NCBI RefSeq assembly: GCF_020387415.1
Contig: NZ_JAGWCB010000012.1
Location: 372,001 to 436,000, forward strand
Length of the DNA stretch: 64,000 nt
Direction: 5' to 3'
DNA from: Ideonella benzenivorans
GTDB lineage: Bacteria; Pseudomonadota; Gammaproteobacteria; Burkholderiales; Burkholderiaceae_C
Under the pieces are notes generated by a model. The model saw nothing but the letters and a program-made list of their open reading frames with translations. It was not told the origin of the DNA and ran no database searches. How positions within the stretch are numbered: position 1 is the first letter of the stretch; the number at the start of each line of letters is the position of its first letter. This document shows, one piece after another, positions 56,649 through 63,606 of this stretch. A program made the translations under genes and the position numbers.

Positions 56649-57206
56649 ATGAGCCCAGACCTCGCACCGATGAGGCGCAAGCAAGCCTTGGCCCTCGGAC
56701 TGAAGGAGTACACCAGCCCCTTCCGCTGCCTCAAGTGCCACAGCTACCTCCGCAGAACCCGCAGCAATGCCTGCGTGGGTTGCCAGCAGATCCAGCGGCG
56801 CAAACGCGAGCTCCTGATCCAGCGAGGCCGGCAAGAGGTGATGGACAAAGCAAGGGCCCAGATCCTGCGGGAAATGGCAGCAGCGGAACGCAGACAGGCC
56901 AAGGAGGCCGAGAAGGCACAGAAGGGGGCCGCTCGCCGGGAAGCCAAGGAGGCCGCAGCGCGGGAGCGCAGACGTGCCCAGCGTGAGGCCAGCCGCGCGG
57001 AGAAGCTCAGGAGAGCCGCAGAAGCCACCCCGGAGCCCGTGCCTATGGTGTCCCCTCTACCCCATACCCAGGAGGTCCCTGGGGGCCCGGAAGTGCCCCC
57101 GTGGGAGGTGGTCACAGCGCCAGCCAAGGAAGGTTGCTCAGTGGAGCAGGCTCCCGCAGCTGGAGCAGAGCCTGTAGACCTGGATGACCTCTGCCCCTGG
57201 GACTGA
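56649..57206 (+). CDS. Zinc-ribbon / coiled-coil phage-type protein
   Basis: A 185-residue protein. RRKQALALGLKEYTSPFRCLKCHSYLRRTRSNACVGCQQ (residues about 9-48) forms a two-CxxC zinc ribbon of the kind found at the start of phage HNH or DNA-binding proteins. A highly charged Ala/Arg/Glu helix (about 60-125) and a Pro-rich acidic tail follow, with no nuclease motif visible. It starts four bases after the RHH-like gene, so the two are co-expressed. Confidence 0.65.
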   Translation: MSPDLAPMRRKQALALGLKEYTSPFRCLKCHSYLRRTRSNACVGCQQIQRRKRELLIQRGRQEVMDKARAQILREMAAAERRQAKEAEKAQKGAARREAKEAAARERRRAQREASRAEKLRRAAEATPEPVPMVSPLPHTQEVPGGPEVPPWEVVTAPAKEGCSVEQAPAAGAEPVDLDDLCPWD

Positions 57207-57392
57207 GGGACACCAGCCCGCACAGCAGACCCAGCTCTGCAGATTCACAGGCGGGGTGGTCGGTCAGCACCCAAGGTGCCCCGAGATTGCTTCAAGCGTC
57301 CGGGAGCACCTGTTTTCTTGCTGCAGTGCCCGCGCCGGTCTACCACTGCGGGCGGCCACAATTGACCACCCTCCGTAAGCGCAGCGCACCTC

Positions 57393-57635
57393 ATGGCTTT
57401 CGCAGACCTACACCCGCGCATCGAGCAAATTCTCGGCAAGCCCATCCCGCCCGAGCATTCCCTCCCCAGCCTGGAGCGCCTTCCACCAGAGGTACTTCGC
57501 GATGCAGACTTGCTCCACAAGCATGCCGGAAGCCTTCTGGCGTTCGCCTACTTGTTCCACGTTACGGGGGCTGCGTTCGGCGACGTTAAGGGCTACTGCA
57601 ACGCCCGAGGGTGGACGACTGGTATCGACGAATAG
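57393..57635 (+). CDS. Hypothetical protein, 80 residues
   Basis: Not recognised. MAFADLHPRIEQILGKPIPPEHSLPSLERLPPEVLRDADLLHKHAGSLLAFAYLFHVTGAAFGDVKG is leucine-rich with helical character. No ribosome site is visible. It directly precedes the BRO-N gene. Confidence 0.4.
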   Translation: MAFADLHPRIEQILGKPIPPEHSLPSLERLPPEVLRDADLLHKHAGSLLAFAYLFHVTGAAFGDVKGYCNARGWTTGIDE

Positions 57636-57645
57636 TCGATGGGCC

Positions 57646-58077
57646 ATGAACGCTCTGACCAACTTCACCACCCCCTTCGCCACCGCCCTGCGTGTCCTGA
57701 ACCGCGAGGGCCAGCCCTGGTTCATCGCCAAGGACGTCTGCGAGACCCTGGGACTGACAAACGTAACCCGCGCCACGGCCGGGCTCGGGCCCCACGAAAA
57801 GGGACTTCAAACTGTGAAGACCCTTGGAGGCCCCCAGATGCTCACTGTGGTCAACGAGTCAGGCTTCTACAAGCTGGTCCTCAAGTCCCGCAAGCCGGAA
57901 GCCCGCAAGTTCCAGGACTGGGTGACCGGCGTGGTCCTGCCTGCCATCCGCAAGGACGGGGGCTACATCCTGGGTGAGGAGAAGGTGGCGACCTCCGGCC
58001 GATGTATGTTGCCCCTAGCTCAGTGCGTATCTAGACTTGGGCGATGGACCTTCTCATCGGAATCCCCGCGTGGCTGA
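57646..58077 (+). pseudogene. BRO-N antirepressor-type gene, truncated
   Basis: The first 110 residues match the BRO N-terminal domain of phage antirepressors: PWFIAKDVCETLGLTNVTRATAGL, then SGFYKLVLKSRKPEARKFQDWVTGVVLPAIRKDGGYILGEE. Family proteins normally continue with a C-terminal domain. Here the reading frame leaves the family after EEKVATSG (about residue 117) and stops at 58077, overlapping the start of the membrane SHOCT gene by 34 bases. The BRO-N domain may still bind DNA. Confidence 0.7.
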
Positions 58078-58610
58078 TTGCTTCCGTTGTTGTGGGCGCA
58101 GTTGCCGCCTCTAGGGGGCGGAGTGGCTTCGGCTTCTTCCTCATTTCATTCCTGCTCTCCCCGCTTATCGGCTTGCTGGTCCTCCTGCTGGTTCGCAACT
58201 ATGCAGAGGAGGACCGCCAGTGGAGGGCGAGGCGAGACGCAACGCGTGGGGCTTCGCCACTACAACCTCCGGCCGTGACTACCACCGCGACTGGTGGAGG
58301 CTCGACGGGGGCACCTTACGCCACAGGGATGGAACTTCGCATTTCGCAGCTAGAACGGCTTGCCGCTCTTCGTAGTGCCGGAGTACTCAGCGACACCGAG
58401 TTTGAGGAACAGAAGCGGCAGCTACTTGGTGGCGAAGCCACTTCAGACTCCCACTCCGAGGCAATGGATGCGGCCGCTTCGGCGCGAAAAACAACCCTCT
58501 TCGGACTCTGCCCGACATGCAGGTCCACTATTCAGATGGACGCCACAGTGTGCCCCCGCTGCGGGGCCTCTAAAGCCGCGCGGACGGATTGGGCACCCAG
58601 GCCCATATAG
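58044..58610 (+). CDS. Membrane-anchored SHOCT / zinc-ribbon protein
   Basis: A 188-residue protein with three parts. N-terminal hydrophobic helices are at about 1-52 (LLIGIPAWLIASVVVGAVAA and FGFFLISFLLSPLIGLLVLLLV). After a linker comes a SHOCT-type motif ISQLERLAALRSAGVLSDTEFEEQKRQLL (about 98-126). A C-terminal zinc ribbon CPTCRSTIQMDATVCPRCG (about 155-173) ends it. The layout resembles membrane stress or effector proteins of mobile elements; no activity is known. It replaces the end of the BRO-N gene. Confidence 0.8.
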   Translation: MDLLIGIPAWLIASVVVGAVAASRGRSGFGFFLISFLLSPLIGLLVLLLVRNYAEEDRQWRARRDATRGASPLQPPAVTTTATGGGSTGAPYATGMELRISQLERLAALRSAGVLSDTEFEEQKRQLLGGEATSDSHSEAMDAAASARKTTLFGLCPTCRSTIQMDATVCPRCGASKAARTDWAPRPI

Positions 58611-58628
58611 CGGCACTGAGCCCATGCC

Positions 58629-59114
58629 ATGAACGTACTGACCACCTTCGCCCAGCCCCTCACCATGTCCAGCCGCGAGATTGCCGAGCTGACCGGGAAG
58701 CGCCACGACCACGTTCTCCGTGACATCGACAACCTGCTGGCCGAGTTGGGGGAGACATCTCCCCAACTTTGGGGCCATCTCCCGGACGCTTACGGCCGCC
58801 CCCAGCGTGTGGCGTTCCTCCCCAAGGACCTGACGCTGACCCTGGTGGCCGGCTACTCGGCCCCGCTGCGGCACCGCATCGTGTCCCGCTGGCTAGAACT
58901 GGAGGAGGCCGCGAAGGGCCCCGCGCTGCCGAACTTCAGCAACCCCGCCGAGGCCTCCCGTGCCTGGGCCCTGGAATTCGAGCGTGCCGAGGAGCAGGCC
59001 CGGCTGGTGGTCGAGCACGCCAAGAAGGTCGAGGCCCTGCCCTCACATGATCTGGAAGTAGACGACGTCCCCATCTTGGCCCGGAGTCACCTGGTTCCGA
59101 TTTATGTCCCCTGA
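58629..59114 (+). pseudogene. Rha-family phage regulatory protein gene, truncated
   Basis: The N-terminus matches Rha: MSSREIAELTGKRHDHVLRDIDNLLAELGE (about residues 13-42), followed by DAYGRPQRVAFLPKDLTLTLVAGYSAPLRHRIVSRWLELE and a coiled coil EEQARLVVEHAKKVEAL. Full proteins carry a further C-terminal domain. Here the frame becomes unrelated at about residue 137 and stops at 59114, overlapping the opposite-strand gene by 72 bases. Confidence 0.72.
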
Positions 59115-59360
59115 GACCTCCCCTCCGTTCGGATGAATCAGGGTCACCGCAGTGGCCTGCCGGATGAGATCCAGCCGCCCTCCATGCCATCGAACATCCC
59201 AGGGCTCAGGGTCCACGCTCAGGTGCCCATCGACTCCCATCAGAACCGGGGCTTCCTCCCTTGAGAGGTCGACCCATTGGTCCCCAAACTGCCACTCAGA
59301 CCGCTCCCGGCCCATGCAATCGGAGACCACGACAACAGTTAGACGCTCGCTCAATTTCAT
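59043..59360 (-). CDS. Hypothetical protein on the minus strand
   Basis: A 105-residue ORF not recognised: MKLSERLTVVVVSDCMGRERSEWQFGDQWVDLSREEAPVLMG, then a beta-rich middle and GDVVYFQIM at the end. The composition looks protein-like, with many Trp, Gly and Asp residues. It overlaps the tail of the Rha gene and may be a cargo gene that replaced its C-terminal part. Confidence 0.45.
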   Translation of the reverse strand: MKLSERLTVVVVSDCMGRERSEWQFGDQWVDLSREEAPVLMGVDGHLSVDPEPWDVRWHGGRLDLIRQATAVTLIHPNGGEVSGDINRNQVTPGQDGDVVYFQIM

Positions 59361-59414
59361 CCCTTTCAGTTCGCAGGTTCAAGAACATCGCGTCAGCCAT
59401 CTGAGCATCGGAAG

Positions 59415-59478
59415 AGCCCTACGGCTGCCGCGATTCGAGAGCCAAGACTACTCGCCTCCTGGCAGTACCCGTAGGGCT
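59415..59478. repeat. Long-spaced inverted repeat, hairpin candidate
   Basis: AGCCCTACGGCTGCC at 59415-59429 pairs with GGCAG-TAC-CCGTAGGGCT at 59461-59478, a 15-bp stem with a 3-base bulge and a 31-base loop. It may be a noncoding RNA, a terminator or a recombination site. Confidence 0.4.
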
Positions 59479-59800
59479 GCCCTCCCTGCAAATGACCTGA
59501 AGCTGAGGGTGTAACTGCGTGGCTTCCTCCCCTCGGACAGAGGGCCTAGGCCACGAGCCATACAAGGTGGGTGTGGGCCCTGATGAGCACCTCCATCTAG
59601 CTGCTGGGCGTCCTGTCGATGTTCCGGGGTGTCCAGTACGAAACAGGGCACCTAACCCCAGGAGACCCGCCTCGGCCAGGACGAACGTTCGCACCGCATC
59701 GATTGGACGCCACGCCCTCGGTGGCCCTGACTTGGGCGTCATCCTCTAGAAAACCTGGGCATGCACTAGAATCCGCGCCCGACGCATCAACTGTGTGCGC

Positions 59801-59812
59801 GACTGTGTAAGA
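59801..59812 (+). repeat. Candidate integrase arm-type site, right
   Basis: A second exact GACTGTGTAAGA, 52 bases before attR. It is preceded by the related ACTGTGTGCG at 59790. Confidence 0.5.
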
Positions 59813-59864
59813 CGAAGCTCTGCAACGCACCGGTTCTCCTAGGTAAAGTGGTGAAATCGAGGCT

Positions 59865-59883
59865 TCCTCCTCGTCTCCACCAA
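59865..59883 (+). repeat. attR: copy of the tRNA-Ala 3' end
   Basis: Exact 19-base repeat of 52694-52712. The bases before it do not continue the tRNA, and the terminator at 59891 follows, so this is the right junction of the element. Confidence 0.92.
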
Positions 59884-59890
59884 AATACGA

Positions 59891-59921
59891 AGGGCTGCAC
59901 CGCAAGGTTGCAGCCCTTTTT
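59891..59921 (+). terminator. Original tRNA-Ala terminator, now beyond attR
   Basis: A 9-bp stem AGGGCTGCA/TGCAGCCCT followed by five T. It lies eight bases after attR, where the tRNA terminator would have been before integration. Confidence 0.8.
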
Positions 59922-60021
59922 GTTGCTGCCTCCGGGCGACTTCGCCTCGTCCTCAGGCTTGGGGTTGCCAGATCCAGCTGGCCCTCTAGGGTTTGCCCAT
60001 TCAACCTCACCGGACACAGGC

Positions 60022-60546
60022 ATGAAGACAGGCGTGACAGTCCTGGCCCAGCAGGCCGCAATGCTCGTTCTGACGGTCGCGGCAGGCACCTGCTGGGCCC
60101 AGTACAAGTGCACAGGCACGGACGGCCGGGTGTCTTTTCAGCAACTGCCCTGCCCCGCCAGCGCGTCGACCCAGAAGCTGACCATCAAGCCCGCTGCGGG
60201 GGTGCCCGCCGACGCCGGGCCCGCGGCACCGCCCGCTTCCGGCACGTCGGAGATGCAATGGGTGCGCAGCATGGAGCGCGAGAGAAAGATCAAAGAGCAG
60301 CAACAGCGCATTGCCGAGACACAGGCCACCATCGACCGCCGCAACCGGCAGATGCAGCAAGAGATGGCAACCATCCGGGACCAGAAGGCAATGGCCAAGA
60401 ACAACCTGGCCGGCGCCACCTGGGAGCAGAGTCTGAGCACGGAAATGCAGGCTGTGGCCGCCAAGTACCAGGCGCTCAATGAGGCGGACCAGGCCCGCAT
60501 CAAGCAGATGCAGACCGAGCTTGAGCAGATGCAGCGCGCACCGTAG
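60022..60546 (+). CDS. DUF4124 exported protein with coiled coil
   Basis: A 174-residue protein. After a signal peptide (LAQQAAMLVLTVAAGTCWA), YKCTGTDGRVSFQQLPCP is the DUF4124 motif. A helical Gln/Glu/Arg-rich region then extends from about 80 to 170 and is predicted coiled coil. It is probably periplasmic; DUF4124 proteins have no assigned role. A terminator follows 58 bases later. Confidence 0.85.
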   Translation: MKTGVTVLAQQAAMLVLTVAAGTCWAQYKCTGTDGRVSFQQLPCPASASTQKLTIKPAAGVPADAGPAAPPASGTSEMQWVRSMERERKIKEQQQRIAETQATIDRRNRQMQQEMATIRDQKAMAKNNLAGATWEQSLSTEMQAVAAKYQALNEADQARIKQMQTELEQMQRAP

Positions 60547-60604
60547 CCTGCCCAGGCACCGAGGGCCCTTCCCTCGCACGGCAGAACCGGCAACCTGAAA
60601 CAGA

Positions 60605-60637
60605 AAAGCCCTGAGTGAAGGGTTCACTCAGGGCTTT
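60605..60637 (+). terminator. Terminator after the DUF4124 gene
   Basis: A 15-bp perfect stem AAAGCCCTGAGTGAA/TTCACTCAGGGCTTT with a 3-base loop. It can act in both directions. Confidence 0.85.
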
Positions 60638-60722
60638 GTCGTTTGCACACCGAAGTGTGCGGGTAAGTGGTGGGCCGGGGTCACTCGCACTCTCCTATGG
60701 AGCTGTTGCTTTCGTGAGACGA

Positions 60723-60744
60723 GTTACCCTCAAAGTTACCCTCA
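60723..60744 (+). repeat. Tandem GTTACCCTCA repeats
   Basis: Two exact 10-base copies of GTTACCCTCA with a 2-base spacer. They resemble integrase arm-site arrays, but there is no integrase beside them. Confidence 0.5.
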
Positions 60745-60778
60745 TCAGTCACAGCAAGCAGCTCAGCCAATGAGGAAA

Positions 60779-60807
60779 CGAAGAAGCCCGCTTAGCGGGC
60801 TTCTTCG
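60779..60807. terminator. Bidirectional hairpin terminator
   Basis: A 13-bp stem CGAAGAAGCCCGC / GCGGGCTTCTTCG with a TTA loop. No T-run follows on the plus strand; it probably ends the minus-strand operon whose last stop is 17 bases away. Confidence 0.55.
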
Positions 60808-60823
60808 ACTTGATCAGGCCGGG

Positions 60824-61177
60824 TTAGGCTGCATGCCTGAGCGGAGGAGAAGCATCACTCGGCTGTTCGGCTTCGGCCTGCCGCTGGGTCTGCTCCTCGG
60901 CGGCGCCGATCAGCAGCAACTTCATTTCACCCTCAACAAAGCGCTGCAAAGCGTCACGCATTAGCGGCTGATAGCCAATGCCGTGCATCTTCGCCAACAT
61001 CTTGTAGGCCTCGATTAGACCCTTCGGGAGCCGGATGGAGATGGCCTGCAGCCCGAGCGCTTCATCCACAGCGGCCTCAAGTTCGGCCGGTGCTGCCTTT
61101 GCGTTAGCCTGAGTCAGTCCAAGGGCGCCACTCTCCCACGCCTCGGTAGTCCCGCGAATCATGTGTCTATCTTCCAT
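60824..61177 (-). CDS. CopG/BrnA-like RHH antitoxin
   Basis: A 117-residue protein. Its centre, LQAISIRLPKGLIEAYKMLAKMHGIGYQPLMRDALQRFVEGEM, is a ribbon-helix-helix of the CopG/BrnA antitoxin type: a strand then two helices. The N-terminal half is acidic/Ala-rich and the C-terminal tail is Gln/Glu-rich. GAGG lies seven bases before the ATG at 61177. It is 22 bases after the toxin-like gene, in toxin-first order. Confidence 0.7.
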   Translation of the reverse strand: MEDRHMIRGTTEAWESGALGLTQANAKAAPAELEAAVDEALGLQAISIRLPKGLIEAYKMLAKMHGIGYQPLMRDALQRFVEGEMKLLLIGAAEEQTQRQAEAEQPSDASPPLRHAA

Positions 61178-61199
61178 TGTGTTACCTCACAGCAATGAC

Positions 61200-61487
61200 T
61201 CAGCGCCCATTGGCGTTGTAGATCGCGACCGCCTCAGGTTCGGGCGGATACGCGGACTTCAAGTGAACATTGCCATCTTTAAGAATGAAGATGATCTTCA
61301 GCTCCCTCTCTTGGTTGGTAGGAGCAATGAACCAGAGACTAGGTGGATCAGTCTGGTGGTCTTCTCTGTCATCGACGAGATACATGCCGCACTTGTTTTC
61401 AAAGCACTGCTCAACCTCGCGCTTGCTAACGCCATGTTTGCTCTGCAGCTTGGACAGAACATCGGCAGAGACGATCAAGTTCTTCAA
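61200..61487 (-). CDS. BrnT-like toxin, type II toxin-antitoxin
   Basis: A 95-residue protein starting at TTG 61487 (LKNLIVSADVLSKLQSKHGVSKREVEQCFENK), with GAGG five bases upstream; the longer ATG frame has no homology at its start. DREDHQTDPPSLWFIAPTNQERELKIIFILKDGNVHLKSAYPP resembles the BrnT/DUF4258-like group. It may be an mRNA endonuclease, but identity is moderate only. Paired with the RHH gene downstream. Confidence 0.65.
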   Translation of the reverse strand: MKNLIVSADVLSKLQSKHGVSKREVEQCFENKCGMYLVDDREDHQTDPPSLWFIAPTNQERELKIIFILKDGNVHLKSAYPPEPEAVAIYNANGR

Positions 61488-61497
61488 CGCGACCTCA

Positions 61498-61509
61498 TTG
61501 TATATACAA
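61498..61509. promoter_or_regulatory. Palindromic operator at the toxin start
   Basis: TTGTATATACAA is a perfect 12-base palindrome 10 bases before the TTG start codon of the toxin gene. RHH antitoxins commonly repress their own operon by such dyads. Confidence 0.55.
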
Positions 61510-61627
61510 ACGTGTAAACAGGCATGCCGTTGATCCTCAGAAGTGCCTAACAACGTGGGGGGATTTCTCAAGCGAGGCGGCGTTGATAGCGCGGGACCCC
61601 TGCGCGGAAAGCCGTGCCTGCATTGCG

Positions 61628-61990
61628 TCAGCCACGGTGAACGATCGCCTCATTCAGTGCCTGCGTGACCTGCTCCAGGTAGTTGCGCTGATGCGTGGAA
61701 AGCGCCTTCGTCTCACCGCCTGACGTCCTGAGCATGATGTGAAACATGGTCTTCTGCCCATGCCACCAAGCGGCTGCGAGCGCCAGTAGGACCAGGGCGA
61801 TGATGTAGTTCGCGCCGAGAAGAAAGACCGCGCCAAAAATGCCAACGAGAAGAGGGCCCACCCGACTGGGCCGCACCTCAACCGGCTTCACAGAGGTCAC
61901 GTTCCCCATTGCAAAGGTCTGCCCGTCCACGACGAACCGCGCGTTCGTCACCTTGACGCCTTCGTACTCGAAGAAGGTCTTCTCCTCCAT
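61628..61990 (-). CDS. DUF6232 family membrane protein
   Basis: A 120-residue protein. EEKTFFEYEGVKVTNARFVVDGQTFAMGNVTSVK opens it, as in DUF6232 proteins. Two hydrophobic helices follow (GPLLVGIFGAVFLLGAN and YIIALVLLALAAAWW, about 46-78), then a cytosolic beta-rich domain with SGGETKALSTHQRNYLEQVTQALNEAI. Its role is unknown. The ATG at 61990 fits the domain start; the open frame upstream is unrelated. Confidence 0.8.
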   Translation of the reverse strand: MEEKTFFEYEGVKVTNARFVVDGQTFAMGNVTSVKPVEVRPSRVGPLLVGIFGAVFLLGANYIIALVLLALAAAWWHGQKTMFHIMLRTSGGETKALSTHQRNYLEQVTQALNEAIVHRG

Positions 61991-62152
61991 GCTCCCCCCA
62001 ACGTGATCGCAAACTAGGTGTTGCTGAGCGTAAGTGGCATGGAAAGCGGTTCCGCGGCGGCCCGCCCCGTTCGTCATCAACCCGCAGGATGAACTTGTCC
62101 TGGATGGCGCACTCAACAGACATCTTCGACCGAATCCACCCGAAATCCCCGG

Positions 62153-62700
62153 ATGAACCTCCTTGGCCCCGCCCTCCTCTGCCTGCCCTTCGCATTCCTG
62201 CCGGCCTTCTCTTTCGCCTGGGGTGCCCAACCAAGCCCACTGCGCAATCGCCACTGAGGCCTATGCCCAGCTCTCGCCCAAGGCCCGGGCCGACGTGGAC
62301 ACACTGCTGGAGCTGGAGCCTGACGCCACGCTGGCCAGCATCTCTACCTGGGCCGATGAGCACCGGTCGCCTGCTACGGCCCGGTGGCACTTCGTCAACA
62401 TCGCCGCGGACGCTGACTGCCACTACGTCGCAGAGCGCGACTGCCCGGGCGGGGCTTGTGTGGTGGGTGCAATCAAGCGCCAGGCCGCGGTCTTCCGGTC
62501 TACAGCGTCAACACCGGAGCGCCTGAAGGCGTTGAAGTACCTCGTGCACCTTGTCGCCGACGTGCACCAGCCGCTGCACGCTGGCCGGGCTGCGGACAAG
62601 GGCGGCAACCTGTACCAGGTGCATGCCTTCGGCCGGGGCACGAACCTGCACGCGGTGTGGGACTCGGGGCTGGTTCTAGAAGCGCGCAAGCTGTCAGCGA
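62153..62700 (+). pseudogene. S1/P1 nuclease gene, frameshifted and truncated
   Basis: An exported zinc nuclease in decay. The ATG at 62153 opens a signal peptide ending FSFAWG, whose Trp would be the N-terminal zinc ligand, but that frame stops at 62257. The remaining domain is in the next frame: HCAIATEAYAQLSP, STWADEHR, RWHFVNI, LVHLVADVHQPLHAG and NLHAVWDSGL carry the zinc histidines and aspartates. The shift lies at about 62222-62245. Similarity ends at about 62695, some 100 residues short of a normal C-terminus. Confidence 0.75.
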
Positions 62701-62751
62701 TACGAACGGCCCTCTTGAAATTAGAGACAGCGGCCTCAACTGGGGCTCACT

Positions 62752-62868
62752 GCGCGTGTGGCGAAATCGGTATACGCGCCAACTTGCCCAAGGGCCTTAG
62801 ATCACGGGCCTTTGGGAAGTTGGTGGGGTGTGAGCCCCATAGGGGTTCGATTCCCCTCGCGCGCACCA
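62752..62868 (+). tRNA. Class II leucine-type tRNA-like gene with stretched anticodon arm
   Basis: 117 bases with encoded CCA. The acceptor stem GCGCGTG/CGCGCGC (one G-T pair), D-arm GCG/CGC with G18G19, a long variable arm GGGG/CCCC and a canonical T-arm (AGGGG TTCGATT CCCCT) make a complete tRNA frame, with leucine-like discriminator A73. The anticodon region is abnormal: CCAACTT pairs with AAGTTGG, then a bulged G, then a further 10 bp to an apical loop TTAGATCACG. That replaces the usual 5-bp stem and 7-base loop. The apical loop contains TAG (Leu). It may be an intron-bearing precursor, a nonstandard tRNA or a tRNA-like regulator. Confidence 0.75.
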
Positions 62869-63073
62869 TTCCCCGTCACGCCCCCTTGCTTGGCGCCATC
62901 AGCACGGCGTCCCTTGACAACCCGCACGGGTAATCCGGGATTCTGAGGATCACTTTCGGCAGCCAACTCACGGGCTTGTTTCAGCCGAAGAAAGTCGGCT
63001 GGCTAGCCCGCGGTCATGGTCTCCGCTGTGGTCCGGTCCTGGGCGCGGCGCTTCCCGGGCTACCATTCCCATC

Positions 63074-63289
63074 ATGAGCACCGAACAACTCCACGCCAAA
63101 GGCCCAAACGGCGAAAGCTGCATCATCGAACGTATCAGCGCCAGCATCGATACGAGCAATCTGAGCGGACGGTCCAGCCTCACCGGTCTTGCATCGTACC
63201 GGCTCGCCACGGGCGAACGACTCAACCCAACGGAAGACCCGAAGGTGTTCGCGTCGCTCGACGGGCAGCGCCGATACTCGTTGACCTGA
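63074..63289 (+). CDS. Hypothetical protein, 71 residues
   Basis: A conserved-looking small soluble protein: MSTEQLHAKGPNGESCIIERISASIDTSN, then GLASYRLATGERLNPTEDPKVFASLDGQRRYSL. The pattern suggests a short beta domain. I cannot name a family. It lies just downstream of the tRNA-like gene. Confidence 0.55.
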   Translation: MSTEQLHAKGPNGESCIIERISASIDTSNLSGRSSLTGLASYRLATGERLNPTEDPKVFASLDGQRRYSLT

Positions 63290-63388
63290 GCCGACACTGG
63301 CCGGCCCCGCCTTGAATCGCCCCAAGGACTGACCAAGGCCACCGCCGTCGATAACACTTGAGGCTGCTTCAGCACAACCGAACCGACC

Positions 63389-63601
63389 ATGCCCAGCCCG
63401 CCCAAGCCTGTTGCCACGCTCGACTGTCAGACCCTCGACGGCCGCACCATCTTCGTGACGGTCGCCAAGGAAGGACGCCTCTATCACCTATCCGCACCCG
63501 GCGAACGATCCCACATTTGCCATCCATCCGTCAGCAGCCTTGACGGTGTCAGGCGAGAGATCTTGCTGGTGTACCGCGCCCGCGTCGTCCCAACGATCTG
63601 A
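63389..63601 (+). CDS. Hypothetical protein, 70 residues
   Basis: Small protein MPSPPKPVATLDCQTLDGRTIFVTVAKEGRLYHLSAPGERSHICHP..., ending YRARVVPTI. Probably beta-rich. Unrecognised, and not clearly related to its 71-residue neighbour. Confidence 0.45.
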   Translation: MPSPPKPVATLDCQTLDGRTIFVTVAKEGRLYHLSAPGERSHICHPSVSSLDGVRREILLVYRARVVPTI

Positions 63602-63606
63602 CATAC

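Larger units (their letters stand above)
59361..59864. other. Noncoding right arm of the element
   Basis: About 500 bases between the minus-strand gene and attR. It holds the inverted repeat at 59415-59478 and the arm-type site at 59801. Frames here are not supported by composition or ribosome sites. Confidence 0.4.

Noticed and set aside
59152-59514. Plus-strand 120-residue frame overlapping the minus-strand hypothetical
   Set aside because: The minus-strand frame has the more protein-like composition; only one can be real and this one is Ser/Arg/Pro-rich.
59519-59749. A 76-residue plus-strand frame in the right arm of the element
   Set aside because: Pro/Arg-rich with no ribosome site or domain; looks like chance opening in GC-rich DNA.
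62752-62868. Group I intron in a tRNA-Leu anticodon
   Set aside because: The insertion is only about 30 bases, far below the size of any group I intron, and lacks its core pairing elements. A short intron of another kind stays possible.
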